Assembly (NCBI GenBank): GCA_028279585.1 | Contig: JANQNL010000174.1 | Span: forward strand, 1-32,003 | Direction: 5' to 3' | Source of the DNA: Thermoplasmatota archaeon | GTDB lineage: Archaea > Thermoplasmatota > Penumbrarchaeia > JANQNL01 | Length of the DNA: 32,003 nucleotides | Part shown: positions 23,533 to 31,480 of the stretch, in pieces | Layout: every line of letters starts with the position of its first letter | Position numbering within the stretch: position 1 is the first letter of the stretch | Notes under the pieces: generated by a model | The model's database searches: none | Told to the model about the DNA's origin: nothing | Seen by the model: the letters and a program-made list of their open reading frames with translations, nothing else | Translations under genes and position numbers: made by a program

Positions 23533-24450
23533 ATGGGAAAGAAGGTGTCCAGACGTATCGACTGTAACCTCTGCGGCAGCAAGGAGCAGACCTTCAAGTA
23601 CACCGTGAAGAAGGGTGGAAAGCCCTTCAAAGCAGTGCAATGCTCCTGCGGTATGCTCTTTGTCAATCCGCAGCCTTCCATGGAGTTCATCTCCACCTTC
23701 TATGACGAGGATTACTTCTCTGGAAAGAAGAAGCACAACGCACCTGGCCAGATGGACCTGGAGAAGCACCGGGACAACTTCATGCCCAACATCAATAAGT
23801 GTATCGCGATGATGCACAAGCGGAAGAAGAAGGGCAAGTATCTGGACGTGGGTTGTGCCACCGGTCACTACGTCGAGCTGTTCCAGGAGCTTGGGTGGAA
23901 GTCGCAGGGCATTGATATCTCGGAATATTCCACCGAGTATGGTCGCACTGAAAGAGGGCTCGACATCATCACAGGCGATGTGGTGACGGCCGGGTTGCCC
24001 AAAGGCCGGTATGATCTCATCACTCTGCTCAATGTGATAGAGCATGTCCCCGACCCCACAGCCATGGTCAAGGAGCTGGAGCGGATCCTTCACAAGAACG
24101 GGACCCTGGCGATATCCACACCCAACGCTGGCTACATGGTAGCGAAGATGTCGAAAGAGAACTGGTGGGGATGGAACGATGAGGGACACATCTTCCTCTT
24201 TTCACTTGCGACGCTCGAGAAGCTGCTTGACAAGGCGGGCTTGGAGCTGTATGCCATCGGCAGCCCGTATTCCTATGGTAACAGCGTCGGGGCCGTGTGG
24301 AAGAACGCTCCGAACATCAAGATCAAGGGCATCCGGCTGGTGGAGTACACGCTCATCACGAAGTTGTCGCCGGCCATGTTCAAGGTGTCGAGACCGCTTG
24401 CGGACCTGCTGACGCCGGGGACTATAAGTTTTGCACGGAAGCGAACGTAG
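23533..24450 (+). CDS. SAM-dependent class I methyltransferase with N-terminal zinc ribbon
   Basis: The 305-residue protein starts with a zinc-ribbon-like knuckle (Cys11, Cys14, then Cys37 and Cys39) before a Rossmann methyltransferase domain. Motif I is YLDVGCATGHYVE; the acidic strand-2 segment is GIDISEYS; LLNVIEHVPDP is the later family motif of Methyltransf_23-type enzymes. The layout resembles small-molecule, lipid or glycan methyltransferases found with surface-polysaccharide genes, but no such cluster is here, so the substrate is unknown. ATG 23533 is chosen because the TATA box makes the transcript nearly leaderless; the open frame extends further upstream without support. Stop is TAG. 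Confidence 0.87.
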   Translation: MGKKVSRRIDCNLCGSKEQTFKYTVKKGGKPFKAVQCSCGMLFVNPQPSMEFISTFYDEDYFSGKKKHNAPGQMDLEKHRDNFMPNINKCIAMMHKRKKKGKYLDVGCATGHYVELFQELGWKSQGIDISEYSTEYGRTERGLDIITGDVVTAGLPKGRYDLITLLNVIEHVPDPTAMVKELERILHKNGTLAISTPNAGYMVAKMSKENWWGWNDEGHIFLFSLATLEKLLDKAGLELYAIGSPYSYGNSVGAVWKNAPNIKIKGIRLVEYTLITKLSPAMFKVSRPLADLLTPGTISFARKRT

Positions 24451-24633
24451 AGATCTGCGAAATATCTGACAAGAATTGATGACTGAAAATAACAGTAGCT
24501 AGTGTAACCTTTTTCAGGCATCAACCCTTCTTTTCTTTCGGAGATTTCGGAGTGAGCTTCTTCTGGGATGTGGCCTATACGAACACCGAAGAATCTAAAT
24601 GGAAACAGGTTTGTTATCAAATGAGGAAATGAT

Positions 24634-25035
24634 GTGGATAAGACTGTAGAGAGAGTTGTCATCGATGCTGGATATGCAATAGCTTCACTGATGATAGGTT
24701 GCTTAGCAATTATAGCATTGGTGATATCAATCGGGTTGTTGGGGTGGGGCTTTTTCTCTCGAACAGATAGTATCTATTTACAAGTCGTCCAAGCTAGCAT
24801 CGTTTGCAGTATCCCATTCATGATCATATCATTTTATACTGGCAATTTTCAAACACGGATATGGTTTGTTGTTCCTATGCTCATATCCATACCTTCCATT
24901 GTCACCCTGATAGCGATATTCTATAATGGCGAAGCCTTGATGCTACTCTTCATCCCGTTAATAGTCATTGGTTGTTATCTTGGAACACTTCTCAGAGCGA
25001 TTTGGGTTAAGAACCGGAAGATGTTCTTTAAGTGA
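24634..25035 (+). CDS. Hypothetical four-helix membrane protein (133 aa)
   Basis: Four hydrophobic helices (about 12-38, 48-68, 76-97, 100-122) nearly fill the protein, which ends with a basic WVKNRKMFFK tail. The start is GTG 24634, preceded by GAGG about 8 nt upstream and a weak TATA-like CTAAAT near 24597. Codon third positions are clearly A/T-rich compared with the methyltransferase and Sm genes around it. No family is recognised; it may be a recently acquired or fast-evolving gene. Confidence 0.6.
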   Translation: MDKTVERVVIDAGYAIASLMIGCLAIIALVISIGLLGWGFFSRTDSIYLQVVQASIVCSIPFMIISFYTGNFQTRIWFVVPMLISIPSIVTLIAIFYNGEALMLLFIPLIVIGCYLGTLLRAIWVKNRKMFFK

Positions 25036-25095
25036 ACAATATCAGGCGCAGAACATCTGGATTCCTCCCTTTTCTAGCTAGACTATCCAACAACA

Positions 25096-25102
25096 TTTAT
25101 AT
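25096..25102 (+). promoter_or_regulatory. TATA box for the Sm-like gene
   Basis: TTTATAT is centred at 25099, 28 nt before GTG 25127, consistent with a leaderless transcript starting at that GTG. Confidence 0.5.
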
Positions 25103-25126
25103 GCCTAAGCTCATTCGGGCCACGGG

Positions 25127-25357
25127 GTGTCAGTGCAGATGGCCATGCCGTTGAACGTATTAGAAAAGACCCTTAACAAAAAGATCTCTCTCGTCCTAAA
25201 GGATGGAAGGGTACTCGAGGGAACATTGACCGGGTTCGACGACTACATGAACATGGTCCTAGAGGATTCCGAGGAAAGTTTCAACGATGAACGGAGGAGA
25301 CTCGGAACCATCATCTTGCGCGGAAACAACGTGGTCAGCATCTCGCCTGTACAGTGA
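25127..25357 (+). CDS. Archaeal Sm-like (LSm) RNA-binding protein
   Basis: This 76-residue protein has both Sm motifs: Sm1 around KDGRVLEGTLTGFDDYMNMV, and Sm2 in LGTIILRGNNVVSISP. Archaeal Sm proteins form heptameric rings that bind U-rich RNA. The start may be GTG 25127 (leaderless by TATA spacing) or ATG 25139, which would remove four residues. A 5-bp hairpin (25359-25363 with 25368-25372) follows the stop and covers part of the ribosome-binding site of the next gene. It probably shares a transcript with the giant coiled-coil gene. Confidence 0.92.
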   Translation: MSVQMAMPLNVLEKTLNKKISLVLKDGRVLEGTLTGFDDYMNMVLEDSEESFNDERRRLGTIILRGNNVVSISPVQ

Positions 25358-25381
25358 TACCCCGAACGGGGTGTGATCCCT

Positions 25382-28300
25382 TTGGCCAAGATAACCCTCT
25401 ACGCTCAGCCAGTGGAGCCGGGCCCATACATAGACCTTGCCGCATTACGGGAGGGTAAAGTGGCGGATGAAGGTCCTCAAGAGGGCGTTAAAGCTTTTTC
25501 AGATGTTGGAAAGGTAGTGTCAGCTACCATGCAGAAGATGGACTCGCACGCCATCCTGTCCGGCCAGTCAACAGGCGACGGCCACTATGAATGGGAAGTG
25601 TCCGTCTCCGGCGCAGACATCCTTATCACCCTCACCCCTAAGCAGTTCATCACAGATACCGACGAGATCAAAGGCTACGCCATCGAGCTCGTCATCGAAG
25701 GCAAAGCTTCCGAGATGGCAGAGTACTGCCAGAACCTCTTTGATGCCTTCGAAAGGAACCCTTACGATATTTCCGACTGGGACCTGTTCACAAAGAGCTT
25801 GAGCGTGTCCCGTGAGAAGGTGGCAGAGGATTGGAACCAAGCTCTGTTCTCCCTCGAGGAGGAAGCTGAGGCAGAGGAACCCCCTGCACAGACCTCGCCC
25901 CCTCCCCCTCCACCTGCAGCTGAACAACCACCTCCGCCTCCACCAGCGCAGAAGAAGCCTCCAAAACCAAAACCTCCAGAACCTCCACCAATGACTCCGG
26001 AGGAGAAGATGGAGGCAGACATCAATCATTATGTCAAGCTCGGCATCGAGTGCTTCAACCAGGACGATTTCGAAACCGCCATCGTCCACTGGCAGAACAT
26101 CCTGAAGCTTGACGAGAACCACACCGACACCATCAAGGCCATCGAGGTGGCCAGGAACAAGATCCGTGAGCGCTCGGCCGCCATCAGGGAGAAGAAGGCC
26201 AAGAAGGTCGAGGAAGCCGTGACCCTCTCAACAGAACAGGAGACCCTTGACAAGCTCGTCAAGGAGAAGTACAAGGAGACCCTGGAAGACATCGAGAAGA
26301 AGCTCGAGGAAGAGAGGGCTGACAAAAAGGAGATCGAGGACAAGGCCAAGGAGGTCATCGTCCAGCTCCGTGACGAGATGAAGGAAAGGCTCAAAGAGTT
26401 CGTCAGTGAAAAGTCCGAGCAGGAACGCTCGTTTAAATCAACGATCACCAAGCTCCAGGAGGAGCTCAAGGTCCGGACCGAGGCCGAGGAGAAGGCCAAG
26501 GAAAAGGTCAAGGAGCTTTCCCAGGAGATAATGGACAGGTTCAAAGAAGAGAAGATGAACGACGAGGAGATGGAGAAGCGTCTCAACTCGTACATCGAAC
26601 AGTCCGATACAAAACTCACGCGTGAGCGCGAGGACAAGGAGAAGCTCGAGAAGCTCTTTGAGGAGACCAAGACAGAGCTGGAGAACGAAAGGAACCAGCG
26701 CCTGGACCTGGAAAAGCGCATGCACGAGCTCGAACAGGAGCGCGACGATGAGCGCCGACAGTCCATCGGCCAGTCCGAGGAGTACAAGGAGAAGCTCGAG
26801 ACCAAGACCCAGGAGGCAGAGACCCAGCTCAAGGAGATGCGCGAGACCCTGGAAGCAGATAAGGAGAAGCTTCAGGAAGAACTCCTTGACCAGCAGAAGG
26901 CATGGACAGCCTCCGCCACAGAGATGCGCGACGAGTACGAGGATCGACTCGCATCCCTTGACAAGGAGCTCACCCAGCTCCGCGTTGAGAAGGACCAGCT
27001 CAACGAGAAGGCCAAGGTCCTGGAGGAGGAGAACTCACTCCTTGCAAGGGACAAGGACGAGATGGAGCATCGCATCGACGAGACCGATGAGGCCTTGGAG
27101 ATGGAGGCTCGCGTCCTGAACGAGAAGTTCAATCAGCAGCAAGAAGAGCAGGCAGCCAAGTACGAGCGGAAGCTCGAGGGGGTCAAGCTCTACTACGAAG
27201 AGAAGGTCTCCAGGTTACAGCAGAAGCTCGAGGAGACTGACGAGGCACGAAAGAGTGCCGAGACCAAGGTCACCGAAGTGTCAGAGAACGCCTCTTCAGA
27301 GATATCCAACATCGTGCAGAACAAGGAGGAGTCCATCCAGCAGCTGGAGTTCCACCTCAACGAGGAGAAGGAAGCTTCAGGCAAGCTCAAGATGGAGCTG
27401 GAGGAAGCTGGCAACAAGATAACAGAGCTCCAGGGTGAGCTCGCAAAGGCCAAGGAACTGTTCCAGGAAGAGTTCAAAAAGCTCAACCAGGACTTCAATG
27501 AGGAACGCCAGCAGTTCAAAGGCCAAATCACAGAGCACGAAGAGCAGGTCACGCAGATCTCACAAAAGCTCGACGATGCAATGGCCAACAAGGTAGAGCT
27601 CGAGGAGCAGGTGAGCCATGTTGGTGAATCCAAGCAGGAGCTTGCCCAGCAGATAGACGAGCTCACGGCGATGAACACCCAGCTCAACGGCCAGCTCGAC
27701 GAGCTTCGCAATCAGATGGATGCCCTTGTCTCCGAAAAGGGTGGCCTGGAGCAGGAGATGGAACAGAAGGCCGCCATGGAGCTTGAGATCACAGAGCTTC
27801 GCAACAATGTAGCACAGCTCGAGGACCAGCTCGGTCAGTACCAGCAGAAGGAGCAGGAGCTTACCTCTCAGGTCTCTCAGACGGCCTCTGCCAAGGACGA
27901 GAAGATCTTCGGCCTCAAAGAAGAGGTCGAGCGTCTCAAGGGTGAGATGATGAACCTCAACGAGGAGAACCAGAGGGTCCATGAAGTTGTCAAGGAGAAG
28001 GACCAGCTCCTCCTCGACAGGGACGCCCAGCTTGCCCAGCTCGCATCGAAGGCCAAGCAGCTTGATGACATCCAAGCACAGAAGAGTGCTGTGGACCAGG
28101 TCCAGAACCTCATCGATGTTGGCTCTGAATATTATGCTAAAGGCCTCTACGACAAGGCCATCGAGGAATGGTCAAAGATCCTGGAGGTCGAACCGGACCA
28201 CCAGGAGGCCCAGGACGCTATCAACCTTGCAAAGTCCAAGCTCGAGATCCAGAAGGAGCAGGTGCAGGAGGCCATGGAGGTCATCAATATCACGAGCCTC

Positions 28301-29344
28301 ATGGATAAGGGCACAGAACTGTTCGAGCGTGGAGACTACCAGGCAGCCATTGATGTCTGGGAAGAGGTCATAGCTGCAGAGCCTGGGCGTGAGGAGATCG
28401 TCAACGCGATAGAGCTTGCAAAGGTTAGGCTTGCGGACTCGATGTTCGCCCAAGAACCCGAGGAACCTCCAGAAGCGATAGCAGAACCCGTGGTCGAAGA
28501 ACCCACACCGATCGAGGAAGCTCCAGAACCAACTCCAGGGCCGCTCGGTTCCCCAGTATCCCTGGGTGGAGAGCCCGAGGACCATAAGCAGATGATGATC
28601 GAGCAGTCCGTTACCACTTACCAGAACCTTGCAGAGCAGGAGACCCAGCCCGAACCGGTTGAGGAACTGGCACCTGAACCTGTGGAGGAGACAACCCCAG
28701 AGCCTATCGAGGAACCCACCCCGGTGGAGGACTTCGCTCCCGAACCGGTCGCAGAAGCTGCACCTTCGGAGATGTCTGTGAAGGCCGAGCGCGGTTTCTC
28801 CCTGATGGAGACCGGCAACATCGCCGGTGCCCGGGAGATGTTCGAAGAGGCCCTCATGAAGGACCCACAGGACGCAGATGCCCTCAACGGCATCGGAATG
28901 TGCGAGCTATCCACAGGCGGTGTCGACGAAGCCGTCTACTCCTTCCAGGCAGCCATCCAAGCACGACCAGGGTTCGCCCTCGCCATGGCCAACCTCGGCC
29001 TTGCGCACTACCAGAAGGGTGACCCTGTTGCAGCATCCGATGTGCTTACACGGGCCCGGGAGACCGACCCATCGGTCGCTGAGGCATGGACCTACAGCGG
29101 TCTCATCCAGATGGGCAGCGGTGACCTCTCCGGAGCACTGAACTCTTTCACAAGGAGCGTCGAACTTTCAGACAACGCAGAGGTCTGGTCGCTCATCGGA
29201 CACTGCCAGAACTCTTTGGGTGATGTTGACGCAGCCATCAGGGCATACGAGAAGGCCCTGCTCCTTGATCCTGGAGATAACGATACAAGGGAAGCTCTGG
29301 AGGCTCTGAGGGCATCCGCTCCATCAGAAACAAGATGGTTGTGA
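25382..29344 (+). CDS. Giant TPR - coiled-coil - TPR protein
   Basis: The product has about 1320 residues and no signal or membrane segment, so it is cytoplasmic. Residues below count from the in-frame GTG at 25373. In order: an unrecognised N-terminal domain (1-165); a polyproline linker (175-207); one Trp-containing TPR-like unit (219-265, AIVHWQNILKLDENH); a very long charged coiled coil (about 270-890); two more units of the same type (911-958, AIEEWSKILEVEPDH; 973-1020, AIDVWEEVIAAEPGR); a Pro/Glu linker (1022-1130); and about five classical TPRs (1133-1323). The coiled coil could span tens of nanometres. TTG 25382 is chosen because GGGGTG lies 8 nt upstream; GTG 25373 is possible. A structural or organising role is inferred. 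Confidence 0.85.
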   Translation: MAKITLYAQPVEPGPYIDLAALREGKVADEGPQEGVKAFSDVGKVVSATMQKMDSHAILSGQSTGDGHYEWEVSVSGADILITLTPKQFITDTDEIKGYAIELVIEGKASEMAEYCQNLFDAFERNPYDISDWDLFTKSLSVSREKVAEDWNQALFSLEEEAEAEEPPAQTSPPPPPPAAEQPPPPPPAQKKPPKPKPPEPPPMTPEEKMEADINHYVKLGIECFNQDDFETAIVHWQNILKLDENHTDTIKAIEVARNKIRERSAAIREKKAKKVEEAVTLSTEQETLDKLVKEKYKETLEDIEKKLEEERADKKEIEDKAKEVIVQLRDEMKERLKEFVSEKSEQERSFKSTITKLQEELKVRTEAEEKAKEKVKELSQEIMDRFKEEKMNDEEMEKRLNSYIEQSDTKLTREREDKEKLEKLFEETKTELENERNQRLDLEKRMHELEQERDDERRQSIGQSEEYKEKLETKTQEAETQLKEMRETLEADKEKLQEELLDQQKAWTASATEMRDEYEDRLASLDKELTQLRVEKDQLNEKAKVLEEENSLLARDKDEMEHRIDETDEALEMEARVLNEKFNQQQEEQAAKYERKLEGVKLYYEEKVSRLQQKLEETDEARKSAETKVTEVSENASSEISNIVQNKEESIQQLEFHLNEEKEASGKLKMELEEAGNKITELQGELAKAKELFQEEFKKLNQDFNEERQQFKGQITEHEEQVTQISQKLDDAMANKVELEEQVSHVGESKQELAQQIDELTAMNTQLNGQLDELRNQMDALVSEKGGLEQEMEQKAAMELEITELRNNVAQLEDQLGQYQQKEQELTSQVSQTASAKDEKIFGLKEEVERLKGEMMNLNEENQRVHEVVKEKDQLLLDRDAQLAQLASKAKQLDDIQAQKSAVDQVQNLIDVGSEYYAKGLYDKAIEEWSKILEVEPDHQEAQDAINLAKSKLEIQKEQVQEAMEVINITSLMDKGTELFERGDYQAAIDVWEEVIAAEPGREEIVNAIELAKVRLADSMFAQEPEEPPEAIAEPVVEEPTPIEEAPEPTPGPLGSPVSLGGEPEDHKQMMIEQSVTTYQNLAEQETQPEPVEELAPEPVEETTPEPIEEPTPVEDFAPEPVAEAAPSEMSVKAERGFSLMETGNIAGAREMFEEALMKDPQDADALNGIGMCELSTGGVDEAVYSFQAAIQARPGFALAMANLGLAHYQKGDPVAASDVLTRARETDPSVAEAWTYSGLIQMGSGDLSGALNSFTRSVELSDNAEVWSLIGHCQNSLGDVDAAIRAYEKALLLDPGDNDTREALEALRASAPSETRWL

Positions 29345-29355
29345 AAGAGGCCACC

Positions 29356-29382
29356 GCCATATCCTCCCACGGAGGGTATGGC
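29356..29382. terminator. Hairpin terminator after the giant coiled-coil gene
   Basis: GCCATATCCTCC (29356-29367) pairs with GGAGGGTATGGC (29371-29382), 12 pairs with one wobble and a CAC loop, 12 nt after the stop. With the next hairpin it separates two convergent genes. Confidence 0.55.
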
Positions 29383-29391
29383 TTCTATTGT

Positions 29392-29414
29392 GGATGGTTG
29401 AGTGTCAACCATCC
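29392..29414. terminator. Perfect 10-bp hairpin between convergent genes
   Basis: GGATGGTTGA (29392-29401) pairs with TCAACCATCC (29405-29414) around a GTG loop, 10 nt before the convergent stop at 29425. It probably serves the transglutaminase-like gene or both genes. Confidence 0.55.
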
Positions 29415-29424
29415 TTCAATATGT

Positions 29425-30813
29425 TTAGACCTCGATCTTAAGGTCTGAAGGGTGAGCCACTACATTCACAGACGTGAACTCGTCAGAGAAGGTAGGTCCA
29501 CCCCCTCCCCCACTATTCCGAGTATAGTATGAGAACGACGTGTAGTAATCCTGGAGATTGTTGCCGACACCGTCATCCTCCCATTCTCCGAACCTCAATG
29601 AGTCTCGGAGCAGGAACATACTGTTGACACAGTCAACGGTCCCGATGATGTAGCTGCCATCAGCAAGTGGGATGTACAAGTTCGCCCAACCGTGGGCCTC
29701 CCACTGGGTTCCCAGAAGGTTTCCGAACGGGTTGTAGAGAGCACCGCACTCGAGCCAAGCTGGAATTCCCACAGCCCTGCAAAGAGAGATGAAAAGAATG
29801 GACTGATCGTCACAATCGCCGTATCCGTCCTCCATCACACGTAGGGCAGCTTTTGGCTTCCCATCATACATCTGGGCATCGTATGCCATCTGGTATGGGT
29901 CAGGATACTCGTGGTTCTTGGTGACCCAGTCGTAGAAGTTCTTGACGATGAGGTAGACGTTCTCCTCATCACCCTTGAGCTCGAGGGCCTTCTGCTTTAT
30001 CGGGTCGGACACAGGGTCGATACGCCAATCCCAGCGGCCGTCCCCGTCAAGGTCCTCATTTGAATCTAGGTCCCCATCCCCATCTAGATCTTCCCCTGGT
30101 TGTAGACCGGTGTCGGGTGGGGAGTAGCTCACATCCTCGTCCACAGGATCGATCTTCCCATCCCCATCCAGGTCTCCGACCTCCCACTGCCTCCTGTTGG
30201 AAAGGACGCGATACTCGCTTGGGATGGAATCCCAGGTCGGGATATTGCCGGACTCAGACGGGCTCATATCTATCTCGAAGGAATAGGACCGGATCTTGTA
30301 TTCCACAAGGATGATGGTCTGGGAGTTACGAGGAATGTTGCCAGTGATGTTGTAGATGTCCCCTTCTATCTTGTAGTTCCCGTTACCAACGATATTGACC
30401 TGGAAGTCGTAGACCTCCTGGACCATGAACTGTTGGCTTTTGAAGTACGGATAGTCCCGAGATAGTTCTGGGGGTTTGATGAGCTCCATGTTGTACTCGA
30501 GCTCAGCATCACCAGAGTTGATTATGAACTCCCGCTGAATGTCAAGGTCGGCATACTCTGGATATTCGTTGTAATGCCGAAGACCCTCGTTGAGATATTC
30601 GAAGGTAGCGTCCTTGATGGGCTCAAGCTGTGGAAGGAACATCATTGCCACGATGAACGCGATAAAACTGATGCCGATGACCCATGTGGCGATGGTCATT
30701 ATCTTGTTGGGGATCTTCGAGCGTTTCCTTGGAGCAGCTCTCGTCTGGCTGCAGTTAGGACACTTGGTGAAGGCCTTGTCCTGATAATGGCCGCACTTCT
30801 GACAGTATGGCAT
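29425..30813 (-). CDS. Zinc-ribbon, membrane-anchored transglutaminase-like protein with calcium-binding-type repeats
   Basis: The 462-residue protein starts with a zinc ribbon (Cys4, Cys7, Cys18, Cys21) in the cytoplasm. One membrane helix (about 36-58) and a beta-rich extracellular region follow. An Asp-rich stretch (about 215-260) with repeated DLDGDG motifs looks like thrombospondin type 3 or dockerin calcium sites. Then comes a transglutaminase-like core: Cys334 in GYGDCDDQS, His374 in WEAHGWANLY and Asp394 in IGTVDCVNS. These spacings fit the Cys-His-Asp triad of TGc-domain hydrolases. Action on extracellular peptide or surface protein bonds is inferred. ATG 30813 is leaderless by TATA spacing. 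Confidence 0.85.
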   Translation of the reverse strand: MPYCQKCGHYQDKAFTKCPNCSQTRAAPRKRSKIPNKIMTIATWVIGISFIAFIVAMMFLPQLEPIKDATFEYLNEGLRHYNEYPEYADLDIQREFIINSGDAELEYNMELIKPPELSRDYPYFKSQQFMVQEVYDFQVNIVGNGNYKIEGDIYNITGNIPRNSQTIILVEYKIRSYSFEIDMSPSESGNIPTWDSIPSEYRVLSNRRQWEVGDLDGDGKIDPVDEDVSYSPPDTGLQPGEDLDGDGDLDSNEDLDGDGRWDWRIDPVSDPIKQKALELKGDEENVYLIVKNFYDWVTKNHEYPDPYQMAYDAQMYDGKPKAALRVMEDGYGDCDDQSILFISLCRAVGIPAWLECGALYNPFGNLLGTQWEAHGWANLYIPLADGSYIIGTVDCVNSMFLLRDSLRFGEWEDDGVGNNLQDYYTSFSYYTRNSGGGGGPTFSDEFTSVNVVAHPSDLKIEV

Positions 30814-30836
30814 CGCCTTGAGATATTATGTAGATG

Positions 30837-30843
30837 CTTTATA
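30837..30843 (-). promoter_or_regulatory. TATA box for the transglutaminase-like gene
   Basis: Minus-strand TATAAAG is centred 27 nt before ATG 30813, predicting a leaderless mRNA. Confidence 0.55.
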
Positions 30844-30931
30844 GGTTTCGGTATCTAACTTAGTTGGTCCGCAATATCAGCACTTCAGAGATCCAGCTTT
30901 CAACAGCTGTCAGGTCTATCACTTCTGATAG

Positions 30932-31085
30932 AAGCTTTCAATATAATGCCAGACTCCACAAGCTATGAAACGAAAGAAGAGGGGCCGATATTCCGAATAT
31001 GGATCACACTGAAAAGTGATTCTGAATATCGGTTCTATCCCGATAGTTTCATAGCTTGTTCCGCTAGTCAATATATTGAAAGCTT
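30932..31085. repeat. Large nested palindrome with two perfect 14-bp stems
   Basis: AAGCTTTCAATATA (30932-30945) pairs with TATATTGAAAGCTT (31072-31085). Inside, ACAAGCTATGAAAC (30958-30971) pairs with GTTTCATAGCTTGT (31046-31059). Inside that, CCGATATTC (30985-30993) pairs with GAATATCGG (31024-31032), and ATCAC (31003-31007) with GTGAT (31016-31020). GACT (30952-30955) can pair with AGTC (31066-31069) between the 14-bp stems. A small hairpin (CTATCA/TGATAG) precedes it near 30916-30931. It occupies most of the 347-nt gene-free stretch 30814-31160 between divergent promoters. Confidence 0.75.
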
Positions 31086-31126
31086 ACGAAAAGTGGTTGC
31101 AACGGAACGAAATCATGCGAAAATCC

Positions 31127-31132
31127 CTTATA
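31127..31132 (+). promoter_or_regulatory. TATA box for the small zinc-ribbon gene
   Basis: CTTATA is centred near 31130; the predicted start near 31157 leaves about 4 nt before ATG 31161. Confidence 0.45.
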
Positions 31133-31160
31133 GGCCCTAGGTGGTTTTTCGTTTGATAAC

Positions 31161-31451
31161 ATGAAGTGCAGCAAGTGTGGAATGGAGATGGAGGACCATG
31201 CCAAGTTCTGCATGGAATGCGGAACTAAGCTCGAACAGTCTGGAGCATCAGGAGGAGAGCAGGTACACTCTCTTGCCGGTTGGAAGGATAAGAAGAACCG
31301 GGAAAAGGATGCAAAGATGAAGCAGGCTCGGATGACCGAGAAGGAGAGACTGAACCAGATCGAGCAGAAGATGTATGATAAGCAGGATGAGTTCCAGCCT
31401 CTGGCCCGAAAGAAGAAAGAGGGAGAGGAAGAAGAGAAGGAAGAGGAATAG
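31161..31451 (+). CDS. Small zinc-ribbon protein with charged tail (96 aa)
   Basis: An N-terminal zinc ribbon (Cys3, Cys6, Cys17, Cys20; KCSKCGMEMEDHAKFCMECG) is followed by a long, highly charged helical region and a Glu-rich end (GEEEEKEEE). No enzymatic domain is visible. Such proteins may mediate nucleic-acid or protein contacts; the function is unknown. ATG 31161 is supported by the TATA box, giving an almost leaderless transcript. Stop is TAG. It converges on the patatin-like gene with a 29-nt gap. Confidence 0.72.
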   Translation: MKCSKCGMEMEDHAKFCMECGTKLEQSGASGGEQVHSLAGWKDKKNREKDAKMKQARMTEKERLNQIEQKMYDKQDEFQPLARKKKEGEEEEKEEE

Positions 31452-31480
31452 AACCCCATCACTCGATATGTTGTTCTACG

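Noticed and set aside
26029..26832. Ser-rich open frame antisense to the coiled-coil gene
   Set aside because: It is the mirror of Glu/Lys codons in the coiled coil; no start signal or family features.
30946..31140. 64-codon plus-strand frame
   Set aside because: It is embedded in the nested palindrome and lacks a plausible promoter or ribosome-binding site; protein looks random.
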